Origin: Rubrivirga sp. SAORIC476
GTDB taxonomy: Bacteria > Bacteroidota > Rhodothermia > Rhodothermales > Rubricoccaceae
Direction: 5' to 3'
Assembly (NCBI RefSeq): GCF_002283555.1
Contig: NZ_MVOI01000004.1
Coordinates: 1 to 64,000, forward strand
DNA: 64,000 nucleotides
Shown here: positions 46,157 to 53,634 of the stretch, one piece after another
How the letters are laid out: each line of letters begins with the position of its first letter
Numbering within the stretch: the stretch's first letter is position 1
Program-made: the position numbers and the translations under genes
The notes under the pieces: model-generated
What the model saw: the letters and a program-made list of their open reading frames with translations, nothing else
Told to the model about the DNA's origin: nothing
The model's database searches: none

Positions 46157-46169
46157 CCCATCCGCTCCG

Positions 46170-46205
46170 CCCGCCTCGGTGGCTCCACAGGGGCACCGAG
46201 GCGGG
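46170..46205. terminator. Bidirectional hairpin between converging genes
   Basis: Perfect 12-bp arms, CCCGCCTCGGTG (46170-46181) and CACCGAGGCGGG (46194-46205), with a 12-nt loop, between the AbgT stop and the holin-like gene's stop. There is no T-run. Confidence 0.7.
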
Positions 46206-46211
46206 CCGGGG

Positions 46212-46562
46212 CTACTTCTTTTTCTTGCCGCCGACGAGGCCCTGGATGAACGCGGCGAGGAGGCCGTAGGCGAGCGACCCGATCAGCGCGGCCACCGGGC
46301 CGTCTACGTCGAACCCGTCCACGAACTGGGTCGCGAGCCAGAACAGGACGGCGTTGATGACGAGCGTGAACAGGCCCAGCGTCAGCCAGCGGATCGGGGT
46401 CGTGATCAGCTTGACCACCCAGCCGATGGTGGCGTTGACGAGACCGATCACGAGAGCCGCGATCAGGGCGGCGACGAAGCCTGCGACGACGACGCCGGGC
46501 ACGAGGTAGGAGACGGCGAGCAGGGCGGCGGCACTGGCGAGCCAGCGGAGGAGCAACTTCAT
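46212..46562 (-). CDS. Phage holin family (4_2-like) membrane protein
   Basis: A 116-residue protein with four hydrophobic helices and the family features VNATIGWVVKLITTPIRWLTLGLFTLVINAVLFW. It ends in GGKKKK. Despite the family name, chromosomal members of this group are ordinary small membrane proteins of unknown function; no phage genes are nearby. ATG 46562. It follows the 46617 small ORF in a leftward run with tyrA. Confidence 0.87.
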   Translation of the reverse strand: MKLLLRWLASAAALLAVSYLVPGVVVAGFVAALIAALVIGLVNATIGWVVKLITTPIRWLTLGLFTLVINAVLFWLATQFVDGFDVDGPVAALIGSLAYGLLAAFIQGLVGGKKKK

Positions 46563-46616
46563 GGGCCAGGGGAGGGGGGAGGAGCCGGCTCCTACGGCCG
46601 TCGGCGCCCGCCGGGT

Positions 46617-46790
46617 TCAGTCGACCGGCACGTAACGCATGCGGAGGCCCGTGTCGCCCCGGATGACCGCGCGGAAGCGGGCCACGCGGCCCGACTGGTT
46701 CCTGAGCCGCGCCGATGCCGAGCGACCGCATGTCAGCTGGACGGTGAAGAGGGCGGCCAGCAGGGCGGGAATGGTGAGGTCGAGGGTCAC
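46617..46790 (-). CDS. Small hypothetical protein with N-terminal hydrophobic segment
   Basis: About 57 residues from GTG 46790 (TTG 46811 would add seven). A hydrophobic stretch (TIPALLAALFTVQLTCG) precedes an Arg-rich soluble part (SARLRNQSGRVARFRAVIRG). It could be a short membrane-anchored protein; LTCG could be a poor lipobox. It lies 33 nt after tyrA and 54 nt before the holin-like gene, same strand. Confidence 0.45.
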   Translation of the reverse strand: MTLDLTIPALLAALFTVQLTCGRSASARLRNQSGRVARFRAVIRGDTGLRMRYVPVD

Positions 46791-46823
46791 GGCGGCGGCA
46801 GGTCTGTTCAACCTACCGTCATG

Positions 46824-47930
46824 TCACCGTCGCTCCGCCCGCAGCCCCAGGTTCCGGAGGACCCCGATGGCCGCGTCCGCCGCCGGGCCATCGGCGAAGG
46901 CGAGGCGGAAGGCGCCGCCCTCGTTCTCGCGCACCCGGAGCAACTCCATGTCCTTGATGTTGAGCCGCGCCTCAGCGAGCGCACCCGTCACGGCGGCCAG
47001 GAAGCCGACGCGATCCTCGGCCCAGAGCGTCACCTCGGCGAGCGGCGTCAGGAAGCCTTTCGCGTGCGACGGGATCGCGCTTCGGGTCGCAGCCGAGCGC
47101 TCGAAGGCGACTTCCAGCGCAGACAGGTCCCCCGAGCGCACGGCGTCGTGGAGCGCGCCCAGGCCGTCGGTGTAGGTCTCCAGCATCGCGAGGACCGCGT
47201 CGCGGTTGGCGCCCAGGATATCGCCCCACATGCCGAACGGCGAGCTGGCGATGCGCGTCATGTCGCGGAAGCCGCCCGCGGCGAGCGCCAGCGCGTCGTC
47301 GCCCACCTCGGCCGCGAGGCGGACCAGGGCGACGGCGGCGAGCTGGGGCAGGTGGCTGACGGCCGCGACGACGGCGTCGTGCCGGTCGGGCGCCATCACG
47401 ACCGGGCGGGCGCCCACCGACCGTGCCAGCCAGACCGCCCGCGGATCGGCCTCCGCGCTGCCGGTGGGAGTCAGGACATAGACTGCGTTCTCGAACAGGA
47501 GCGCGTCCGCGTGGGCCATGCCGCCGCGCTCGGCTCCCGCCATCGGGTGCCCGCCGACGAACGTGACGGTCTCGGGCAGGCAGTCGCTCGCAGCCTCCGC
47601 GACGGGGCCTTTGACGGATGCCACGTCAGTGACGAGGGTACCGGGGCGGAGGGCGGGCGCGATCTCGGCGAGAGTGGCGCGCATCGCGCCGGTCGGCACG
47701 GCGAGCACCACGAGGTCCGCCTCGGCGGCGGCGTCGGCGGGGGAGGCGGCGCCGGACGTGGCCGCGGCTCGTTCGATGGCGAGCGACAGCTGGTCGGCGT
47801 CGCGGTCGAAGGCGACGACCTCGACGTGCGGCTGGCGGTCGCGGAGTGCCAGCGCGAGCGAGCCGCCGATGAGGCCGGTCCCGATGACTGCGACGCGGCG
47901 GGACGTGTCAGGCACGGGCGAGGCGGCCAT
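46824..47930 (-). CDS. tyrA: Prephenate dehydrogenase with C-terminal ACT domain
   Basis: A 368-residue NAD(P)-dependent enzyme of tyrosine synthesis. Nucleotide fold GTGLIGGSLA (17-26), active-site region TDVASVKGP and GGHPMAGAERGG, and AAVSHLPQLAA are present. An ACT domain follows (about 290-368, WAEDRVGFLAAVTGALAE), expected to bind tyrosine for feedback control. ATG 47930. The upstream ATPase gene overlaps it by 23 nt, so the two are co-translated. Confidence 0.93.
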   Translation of the reverse strand: MAASPVPDTSRRVAVIGTGLIGGSLALALRDRQPHVEVVAFDRDADQLSLAIERAAATSGAASPADAAAEADLVVLAVPTGAMRATLAEIAPALRPGTLVTDVASVKGPVAEAASDCLPETVTFVGGHPMAGAERGGMAHADALLFENAVYVLTPTGSAEADPRAVWLARSVGARPVVMAPDRHDAVVAAVSHLPQLAAVALVRLAAEVGDDALALAAGGFRDMTRIASSPFGMWGDILGANRDAVLAMLETYTDGLGALHDAVRSGDLSALEVAFERSAATRSAIPSHAKGFLTPLAEVTLWAEDRVGFLAAVTGALAEARLNIKDMELLRVRENEGGAFRLAFADGPAADAAIGVLRNLGLRAERR

Positions 47931-50316
47931 CGGGGCCGCGGCGGAAGGGGACCCATGCGAGGGCCATCTCGGCGACGTGCATGGACGTTTGCGTGGCCTG
48001 GATCTCGACCGTCTCCAGCGGGGCCGACTCGGGGCTCGCGGTCAGGTCGATGTCGTCCATCTCCCGCTGGAGCTGCGCGTCGAGGTCGGCGTAGTCGGCC
48101 TTGAGGGCGTCGAGCTTCTGCTCGGCTCGGGCGACGTCGCTCGACTCCTTAGACATCCGCCCGGCCGATCGCGCGGTGACGCCGATCTGGCTGAGCGTGG
48201 ACCGGCGGGAGCGCCCGCCGAGGAAGGCACCCAGGAGGGTCGTGCCCACGCGGACGAGCGTGTCGGTCTTCCGCTGGCTCGCCTGCGCCGCCTCGCGGTC
48301 GATCGCGTCCTGCGCCGACGCCATCCGCTTTTCGAGGGTCTGAAGCTTGGACGCATACCGGGTCCGGAGGTCCTCCTTCTGGGCGTCGCGCGCTTCGCGG
48401 GCCAGTTGCCCCAGGCGGATCCGGAACGCGCGCTCGTCCTCGCCGGGCTTCGAGGTCGCCTTCAACTCCTTGTTCTGGAGGAGGCGGAGGGGGTGCTCCT
48501 GCTGGAGCCACCGCCTCAGGTCGGCCTCCCAGCGGCCGAAGCGCGACGCATCGGTGCCCTCGGGCAGTGGCGCGAACGTGGCCCCATCGGCGGGTGTCGT
48601 GCGGGTGGCCGGGCGCTCGGCGAGCGGCTCGGCTGCGCCCCACTGCGGGTCGCCGTCGGCGACCTCGATCAGGACGGTAAAGCGCTCCGTGTGGTCCACG
48701 TCGAGACTCTTGCGCTGGTACGGCACCTCCGCGCGAGCCAGCAGCATCGGCACGTAGCGGTCCGCGGGCTCCCCAGCGAGGAACACCTGGGGCACGTCGA
48801 CGCTCGGCGGGCCGGACGCCTCCGCCTCGGACGTGTCCTCGACCGACGCCGGTGCGGTCGATGGGGTCGGCGCGGGCACCGAGGCGGGCGGGGCCGCGGC
48901 CGCCTTGCGGTCGGCCATCAACGTCCCGATCTGCGTGCGTGTGAGCGGACCGGCGAGATAGCTCAGCACCCAGCGCGTCGCCAGCAGAGTCGGCGCCTTC
49001 TCGTGGACGTTGTGGAGCAGGAAGCGCCGCTTGCCGATGCCGGACAGCATCCGGTCGACCTCCGCGCGGTCGAACCCGGTCGCCTGCGACGCCCCCTCTA
49101 GGCCGTCGAGTAGCCGCTCCTTGTCGCGCTCGGTCTGCAACCGTCCGACGAACCAGGTCCCGCAGTTCGAGAGCGCCTTGTAGTCCATGTCGACCGGGTT
49201 CTGGGTCGCCAAGACGACGCCCAGCCCGAACGCGCGGGCCTGCTTCAGGAGCGTCAGCAGGAGCGTCTTGGTGGCCGGGTTCGCGCTCGGTGGCAGGTAG
49301 CCGTAGATCTCGTCCATGTAGAGGATCGCCCGCAGCGAGCCCGTGCCCGACTGGCGGCGCATCCACGCGAGCACCTCGCCGAGGAGGCGCGTGACGAAGA
49401 ACATCCGCTCCTCGTCGCCGAGGTGGGCGATGGACATCACCGAGACCTGCGGCGTGCCGTCGTCGCCGTAGAAGAGGCGGTCGGCGTCGAGCGGCTCGCC
49501 CTGCGCCCAGGCCGCGAAGCCGGGCGAGGCGAGGAGCCCGTTCAGCTTCATCGCCAGCCCGGTTCGGGTCCGCGCCGGGAAGAAGGCGTCGACGGGGAGC
49601 ACACCGATGGTGTCGAACGGCGGGGTCTGGAGCGCGCCGATCAGGTCGGCCAGCGTCAGGCTCCGGCCCGCCGCCCAGGCGTCGCCGACCACCTTGGCCA
49701 GGAAGACGTGCTCCGGGCTCGACATCGCATCCGCCTCGACGCCCAGCAGCGACAGCAGCCCGCTCACGGACGCGTCCACGCGCTCGGTGAAGGCCTCGCC
49801 CGAGCGGGCGTCCGGCGGAGGCGGGTCGAACGACCCGAGCACGGAGACCGGCACCCCGGCATCGGAGCCGGGCGTGTAGAGGGTCACCGCGGCGGCGTCG
49901 CGCAGGCGCTGGATGCGGTCGGCGGGCTGGTCCCACTGCGTGAGCCCATCGCGCCACATGGCGGCGGTGCGCGCGGCGAGGTCGTCGGCCGAGATGCCCT
50001 CGCGGGTGGCCTCGCCCTCGTCCACCCACGGCCGGAAGTCGGACGCCGCGAGGTCGGGGAACTGGAGCGCGAGGTTACCGAGGTCGCCCTTCGGGTCGAT
50101 GGCGATGACGGGGATCTTGTCGAGCGCCGCCTCCTCGATGAGCGAGACCCCCAGCCCGGTCTTGCCCGAGCCCGTCATGCCGACGATGAAGGCGTGGGTG
50201 GTCAGGTCGGCGGAGTCGTAGAGGATCGGGGCGTCGGTGACCTCGGCCGTGGCCGGGTCGACCTCGCGGCCGAGGTAGAAGACGCCGAGGCCTTCGTAGG
50301 GGGCCACGTCGGGCAT
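47908..50316 (-). CDS. HerA/DUF87-like ATP-binding protein
   Basis: An 802-residue ATPase. Walker A GMTGSGKTG (about 46-54), IAIDPKGDLGNL, Walker B ILYMDEIYGYLPP and ATQNPVDMDYKALSNCGTWFVGRL are typical of the HerA/VirB4-like DUF87 group. The C-terminal half contains a coiled-coil stretch (KLQTLEKRMASAQDAIDREAA, ARAEQKLDALKADYADLD) around the family's conserved basic segment. Function is unproven; members are usually encoded alone in chromosomes. ATG 50316. The gene is divergent from the prolyl oligopeptidase gene (148 nt) and overlaps tyrA. Confidence 0.88.
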   Translation of the reverse strand: MPDVAPYEGLGVFYLGREVDPATAEVTDAPILYDSADLTTHAFIVGMTGSGKTGLGVSLIEEAALDKIPVIAIDPKGDLGNLALQFPDLAASDFRPWVDEGEATREGISADDLAARTAAMWRDGLTQWDQPADRIQRLRDAAAVTLYTPGSDAGVPVSVLGSFDPPPPDARSGEAFTERVDASVSGLLSLLGVEADAMSSPEHVFLAKVVGDAWAAGRSLTLADLIGALQTPPFDTIGVLPVDAFFPARTRTGLAMKLNGLLASPGFAAWAQGEPLDADRLFYGDDGTPQVSVMSIAHLGDEERMFFVTRLLGEVLAWMRRQSGTGSLRAILYMDEIYGYLPPSANPATKTLLLTLLKQARAFGLGVVLATQNPVDMDYKALSNCGTWFVGRLQTERDKERLLDGLEGASQATGFDRAEVDRMLSGIGKRRFLLHNVHEKAPTLLATRWVLSYLAGPLTRTQIGTLMADRKAAAAPPASVPAPTPSTAPASVEDTSEAEASGPPSVDVPQVFLAGEPADRYVPMLLARAEVPYQRKSLDVDHTERFTVLIEVADGDPQWGAAEPLAERPATRTTPADGATFAPLPEGTDASRFGRWEADLRRWLQQEHPLRLLQNKELKATSKPGEDERAFRIRLGQLAREARDAQKEDLRTRYASKLQTLEKRMASAQDAIDREAAQASQRKTDTLVRVGTTLLGAFLGGRSRRSTLSQIGVTARSAGRMSKESSDVARAEQKLDALKADYADLDAQLQREMDDIDLTASPESAPLETVEIQATQTSMHVAEMALAWVPFRRGPDGRLARA

Positions 50317-50464
50317 GGACTGCGGAGGTGAGTGCGGGGGGAGTCTACGCGGATGCCGGGCGCGCGGGCCACCCCGCCCGCCCCGCGTGCAAGAGCCCGG
50401 GCCTCGGGAGCGGGGTGGAGGATGCGGCTCGCCGCCTACTTTACCGTCCCTGCCCGTCCGTCCC

Positions 50465-52537
50465 ATGCGTCCCCTCCTCCTGTTGACTGCCCTCGCCGCC
50501 TCTGGCCTCGCCGCCCAGCCTGCCGACGACTTCCTCTGGCTCGAGGAGGTCGAGGGCGAACGCGCCATGGAATGGGTCCACGCCCACAACGCGACCACCG
50601 CTGCTGCGCTCCAGGCCGAGCCCGTCTACGATGCCCTCTACGCCGACGCGCTGGCGGTGCTGACCTCGGACGACCGCATCGCGATGCCGTCGATCCTCGG
50701 CGACGCGATCACCAACTTCTGGACCGACGAGGACAACCCGCGAGGGATCTGGCGACGCGCCTCCTGGGCGAGCTACCTCACCGGCGACCCGGAGTGGGAG
50801 ACGCTTCTGAACATCGACGCGCTGGGCGCGGCGGAAGACGTGCCGTGGGCGTTCAAGGGCGCGACCTGCCTCGCGCCCGACTACACGCGGTGCCTCGTCC
50901 GCCTCTCGCGCGGCGGCGCCGACGCCGTCGAGACCCGCGAGTTCGACCTGACCACGAAGACGTTCCCCGAGGGCGGGTTCTTCCTGCCCGAGTCCAAGGG
51001 CGTCGCGGCCTGGATCGGGGAGGACGACCTGCTGGTGTCGACCGACTTCGGAGAGGGGTCCATGACCGACTCCGGGTACCCGCGCGTCGTCAAACGCTGG
51101 CGGCGGGGCACGCCCCTGGCCGACGCGGAGACCGTGTTCGAAGGCGAGACGTCGGACGTGGGCGCGTGGGCGGCGTCGTACCGCCGGGGCGACGAGATCC
51201 TTCCCGCCGTCGTCCACCGGCCGAGCTTCTTCGAGGGCAGCACCTACGTGCTTCGCGATGGCGACTTCGTCCGCCTCGACGTGCCGCTGGACGCCGACCC
51301 CGGCTTCGTGGGCGACCAGCTGACGCTCTACCTGCGGTCCGACTGGGAGGTCGGCGGGGAGACGTACGCGGGCGGCTCGCTCGTCGCCATCGGCGCGGGC
51401 GCGTTCTTCGACGGCGAGCGGGCCTTCACCACCGTGTTCGCGCCGACGGAGCGGCAGACGGTGGAGGGGACCGCGTCCACCCGCAACACGCTGCTGGTGG
51501 CGCTGCTCGACAACGTGAACGGCGAACTCCGCCGGTTCCGGTACGAGGGAGGCGTGTGGCAGAGCGAGACGCTCGACGCTCCGCCCCTCGGCAGCGTCGG
51601 CATCGTGACCGCTAGCGACGACGACGACCGGTTCTTCTTCTCCTACAGCTCCTTTCTCCAGCCGACGACCCTCTTCCTGGCCGAGGCGGACGGCACGACG
51701 CGGTCGGTCACCCAGCTTCCGCCGTCCTTCGACGGGTCCGGCCTGACCGTCCAGCAGCTCGAAACCACATCCGAGGATGGCACGCGGGTGCCGTACTTCG
51801 TCGTCCACCGCGAGGACGTGACGCTGGACGGCTCGAACCCGACGCAACTCTATGGCTACGGCGGCTTCGAAGTCTCGCTGACGCCGTCGTACAGCGGCAT
51901 CAACGGGTCGCTCTGGTTGGAGCGCGGTGGCGTGTTCGTGCTGGCCAACATCCGGGGCGGGGGCGAGTTCGGGCCGGCCTGGCACCGGGCGGCACAGCGG
52001 GAGAACCGCCAGCTCGCCTTCGACGACTTCCTGGCCGTCGCCGAGGACCTGATCGCGCGCGGCATCACGTCGCCCGAGCACCTGGGCATCCGGGGCGGCT
52101 CCAACGGCGGCCTGCTGACGGGCGCGGCGATGACGCAACGGCCCGACCTGTTCGGGGCCGTCGTGATCTCGGTGCCGCTCCTCGACATGCGCCGCTACCA
52201 CACGCTCCTCGCAGGCGCCAGCTGGATGGCCGAATACGGGGACCCGGACAACCCGGACGACTGGGCATTCATCTCGCAGTACTCGCCGTACCAGAACCTC
52301 CGCGAGGGCGTCGCCTACCCGCGCCCGCTGTTCACCACCACGACGCGCGACGACCGCGTCCACCCGGGCCACGCGCGCAAGATGGCCGCCCGGATGGAGG
52401 CCATGGGCCTGCCGGTCGACTACGTCGAGAACACCGAGGGGGGCCACGGCTCGGGGGTCACGCCGGACCAGCAGGCGACCATGTGGGCGTCCATCTACAC
52501 CTACCTCTGGCGCCAGTTGGGTGGCGCCGAGGGGTAG
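50465..52537 (+). CDS. Secreted prolyl oligopeptidase (S9A)
   Basis: A 690-residue serine peptidase with a signal peptide (1-17, ending GLAAQ). The beta-propeller spans about 70-420; the hydrolase domain follows with the nucleophile in IRGGSNGGLL, Asp in TRDDRVHPGH and His in EGGHGSG. It cleaves after proline in short peptides, probably in the periplasm. The start LLLTALAASGLAAQPADDFLWLEEV at ATG 50465 fits the family. It converges with the SDR gene, stops 4 nt apart. Confidence 0.93.
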   Translation: MRPLLLLTALAASGLAAQPADDFLWLEEVEGERAMEWVHAHNATTAAALQAEPVYDALYADALAVLTSDDRIAMPSILGDAITNFWTDEDNPRGIWRRASWASYLTGDPEWETLLNIDALGAAEDVPWAFKGATCLAPDYTRCLVRLSRGGADAVETREFDLTTKTFPEGGFFLPESKGVAAWIGEDDLLVSTDFGEGSMTDSGYPRVVKRWRRGTPLADAETVFEGETSDVGAWAASYRRGDEILPAVVHRPSFFEGSTYVLRDGDFVRLDVPLDADPGFVGDQLTLYLRSDWEVGGETYAGGSLVAIGAGAFFDGERAFTTVFAPTERQTVEGTASTRNTLLVALLDNVNGELRRFRYEGGVWQSETLDAPPLGSVGIVTASDDDDRFFFSYSSFLQPTTLFLAEADGTTRSVTQLPPSFDGSGLTVQQLETTSEDGTRVPYFVVHREDVTLDGSNPTQLYGYGGFEVSLTPSYSGINGSLWLERGGVFVLANIRGGGEFGPAWHRAAQRENRQLAFDDFLAVAEDLIARGITSPEHLGIRGGSNGGLLTGAAMTQRPDLFGAVVISVPLLDMRRYHTLLAGASWMAEYGDPDNPDDWAFISQYSPYQNLREGVAYPRPLFTTTTRDDRVHPGHARKMAARMEAMGLPVDYVENTEGGHGSGVTPDQQATMWASIYTYLWRQLGGAEG

Positions 52538-52540
52538 GGG

Positions 52541-53467
52541 CTATGCGGAGAGCATCGACACGCCCGTGAGCGTCTCGCAGGCCTCCCACAGCCGCCGGCC
52601 CGCCTCGGTGTCGACGGCCTGGGGCGAGATGGCGGCCGGCGCCGGGTCGCCCCGCATCTCCTGGAACCCATCCGGGCCGATGTAGCCGCCGGGCTGGGGG
52701 TCGTACCCGGCCGCGGCGACGAGCGTCGGCAGCGCGCCCCGCCAGGGGGCCATCGCCACGAGACCCATCACGGGGCCCGCCAGCGCGGAGAGGACCGGCC
52801 GCCCCTCCATCATGTCCGTCGAGAGGTTCGTCGACGCCAGGCCCGGGTGGGCGGCGACGCTGATGGCGGGCTTGTTTTGCGCGCGGAGCCGGCGCTGCAT
52901 CTCGATCGAGAGCACGAGGTCGGCCAGCTTGCTCTGCTGGTAGGCCCGCCAGGGGTCGTAGGCGCGCTCGCTCTGGAGGTCGTCGAAGTTGAGCACGCCG
53001 TTGCGGTGAGCGATGCTGCTCAGCCAAACGACCCGGGCGTCCGGCGCGGCGAGGACGCGGTCGAGCAACCGGGCCGTCAGCGCGAAGTGGCCGAGCACGT
53101 TGGTCCCGAACTGCATCTCGAAGCCGTCGGCCGTCTCGCGGCGCGTCGGAAGCGCCATCACGCCCGCGTTGTTGATGAGCAGGTCCACCGGCTGGTCGAC
53201 GGTCTCGGCGAAGGCTGCGACGCTCCCGAGGTCGGCGAGGTCGAGCTCGCGTACGTCGAGATCGGCGCCGGGGAGGCTCCGCCGGACGTCGTCCGCGGCG
53301 GCGTGGGCCCGGTCGAGGCTGCGGCACGCCATGATCACGCGGGCGCCGAGGGCGGCGAGCCCGCGCGTGGCTTCGAGACCGATGCCGGAGTTGGCGCCCG
53401 TGACGAGGGCCGTGCGGCCCGTCTGGCGGGGAAGATTGCGGAGGGACCAGGAGACGGCGTCGGCCAT
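52541..53467 (-). CDS. Short-chain dehydrogenase/reductase
   Basis: A 308-residue Rossmann-fold oxidoreductase. Cofactor loop TGANSGIG (23-30), NNAG in LLINNAGVMAL, Ser in WLSSIAHRNG and the catalytic YQQSK are present. It resembles the WW-domain oxidoreductase / retinol-dehydrogenase-like group; the substrate is unknown. ATG 53467 follows a long C/T-rich leader. It is divergent from fadE across 167 nt. Confidence 0.9.
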   Translation of the reverse strand: MADAVSWSLRNLPRQTGRTALVTGANSGIGLEATRGLAALGARVIMACRSLDRAHAAADDVRRSLPGADLDVRELDLADLGSVAAFAETVDQPVDLLINNAGVMALPTRRETADGFEMQFGTNVLGHFALTARLLDRVLAAPDARVVWLSSIAHRNGVLNFDDLQSERAYDPWRAYQQSKLADLVLSIEMQRRLRAQNKPAISVAAHPGLASTNLSTDMMEGRPVLSALAGPVMGLVAMAPWRGALPTLVAAAGYDPQPGGYIGPDGFQEMRGDPAPAAISPQAVDTEAGRRLWEACETLTGVSMLSA

Positions 53468-53527
53468 GGGGGCAGAGAGGGGAGAAGGGATGGGAGAGAC
53501 CCGCGCCGCGCGTCGGGGTTCGCTCGC

Positions 53528-53556
53528 TTGCGCCAGGGAGACGGAACGCGTAGACT
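53528..53556 (+). promoter_or_regulatory. Candidate promoter of the fadE-type gene
   Basis: TTGCGC (53528-53533), 17 nt, TAGACT (53551-53556). The expected start point, about 53563, is at the edge of the TTAAC palindrome, the usual place for a repressor site. Matches to the consensus are moderate. Confidence 0.4.
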
Positions 53557-53564
53557 CTTCCCTT

Positions 53565-53579
53565 GTTAACGGTGTTAAC
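53565..53579. promoter_or_regulatory. Palindromic GTTAAC operator before the fadE-type gene
   Basis: GTTAAC-GGT-GTTAAC, differing from the site at 33462-33476 only in the first base and the first base of the spacer. A further shared base pair follows (CC). It lies 56 nt before ATG 53635. Confidence 0.72.
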
Positions 53580-53634
53580 CTGTCCCGAGGCGGCCCCGCT
53601 CCAGGTCCGCAGTCCCCCGAACGCCCCCTTCGCC

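Noticed and set aside
46212-46562. Prophage remnant
   Set aside because: The holin-family name is the only link; the flanking genes are ordinary chromosomal genes.
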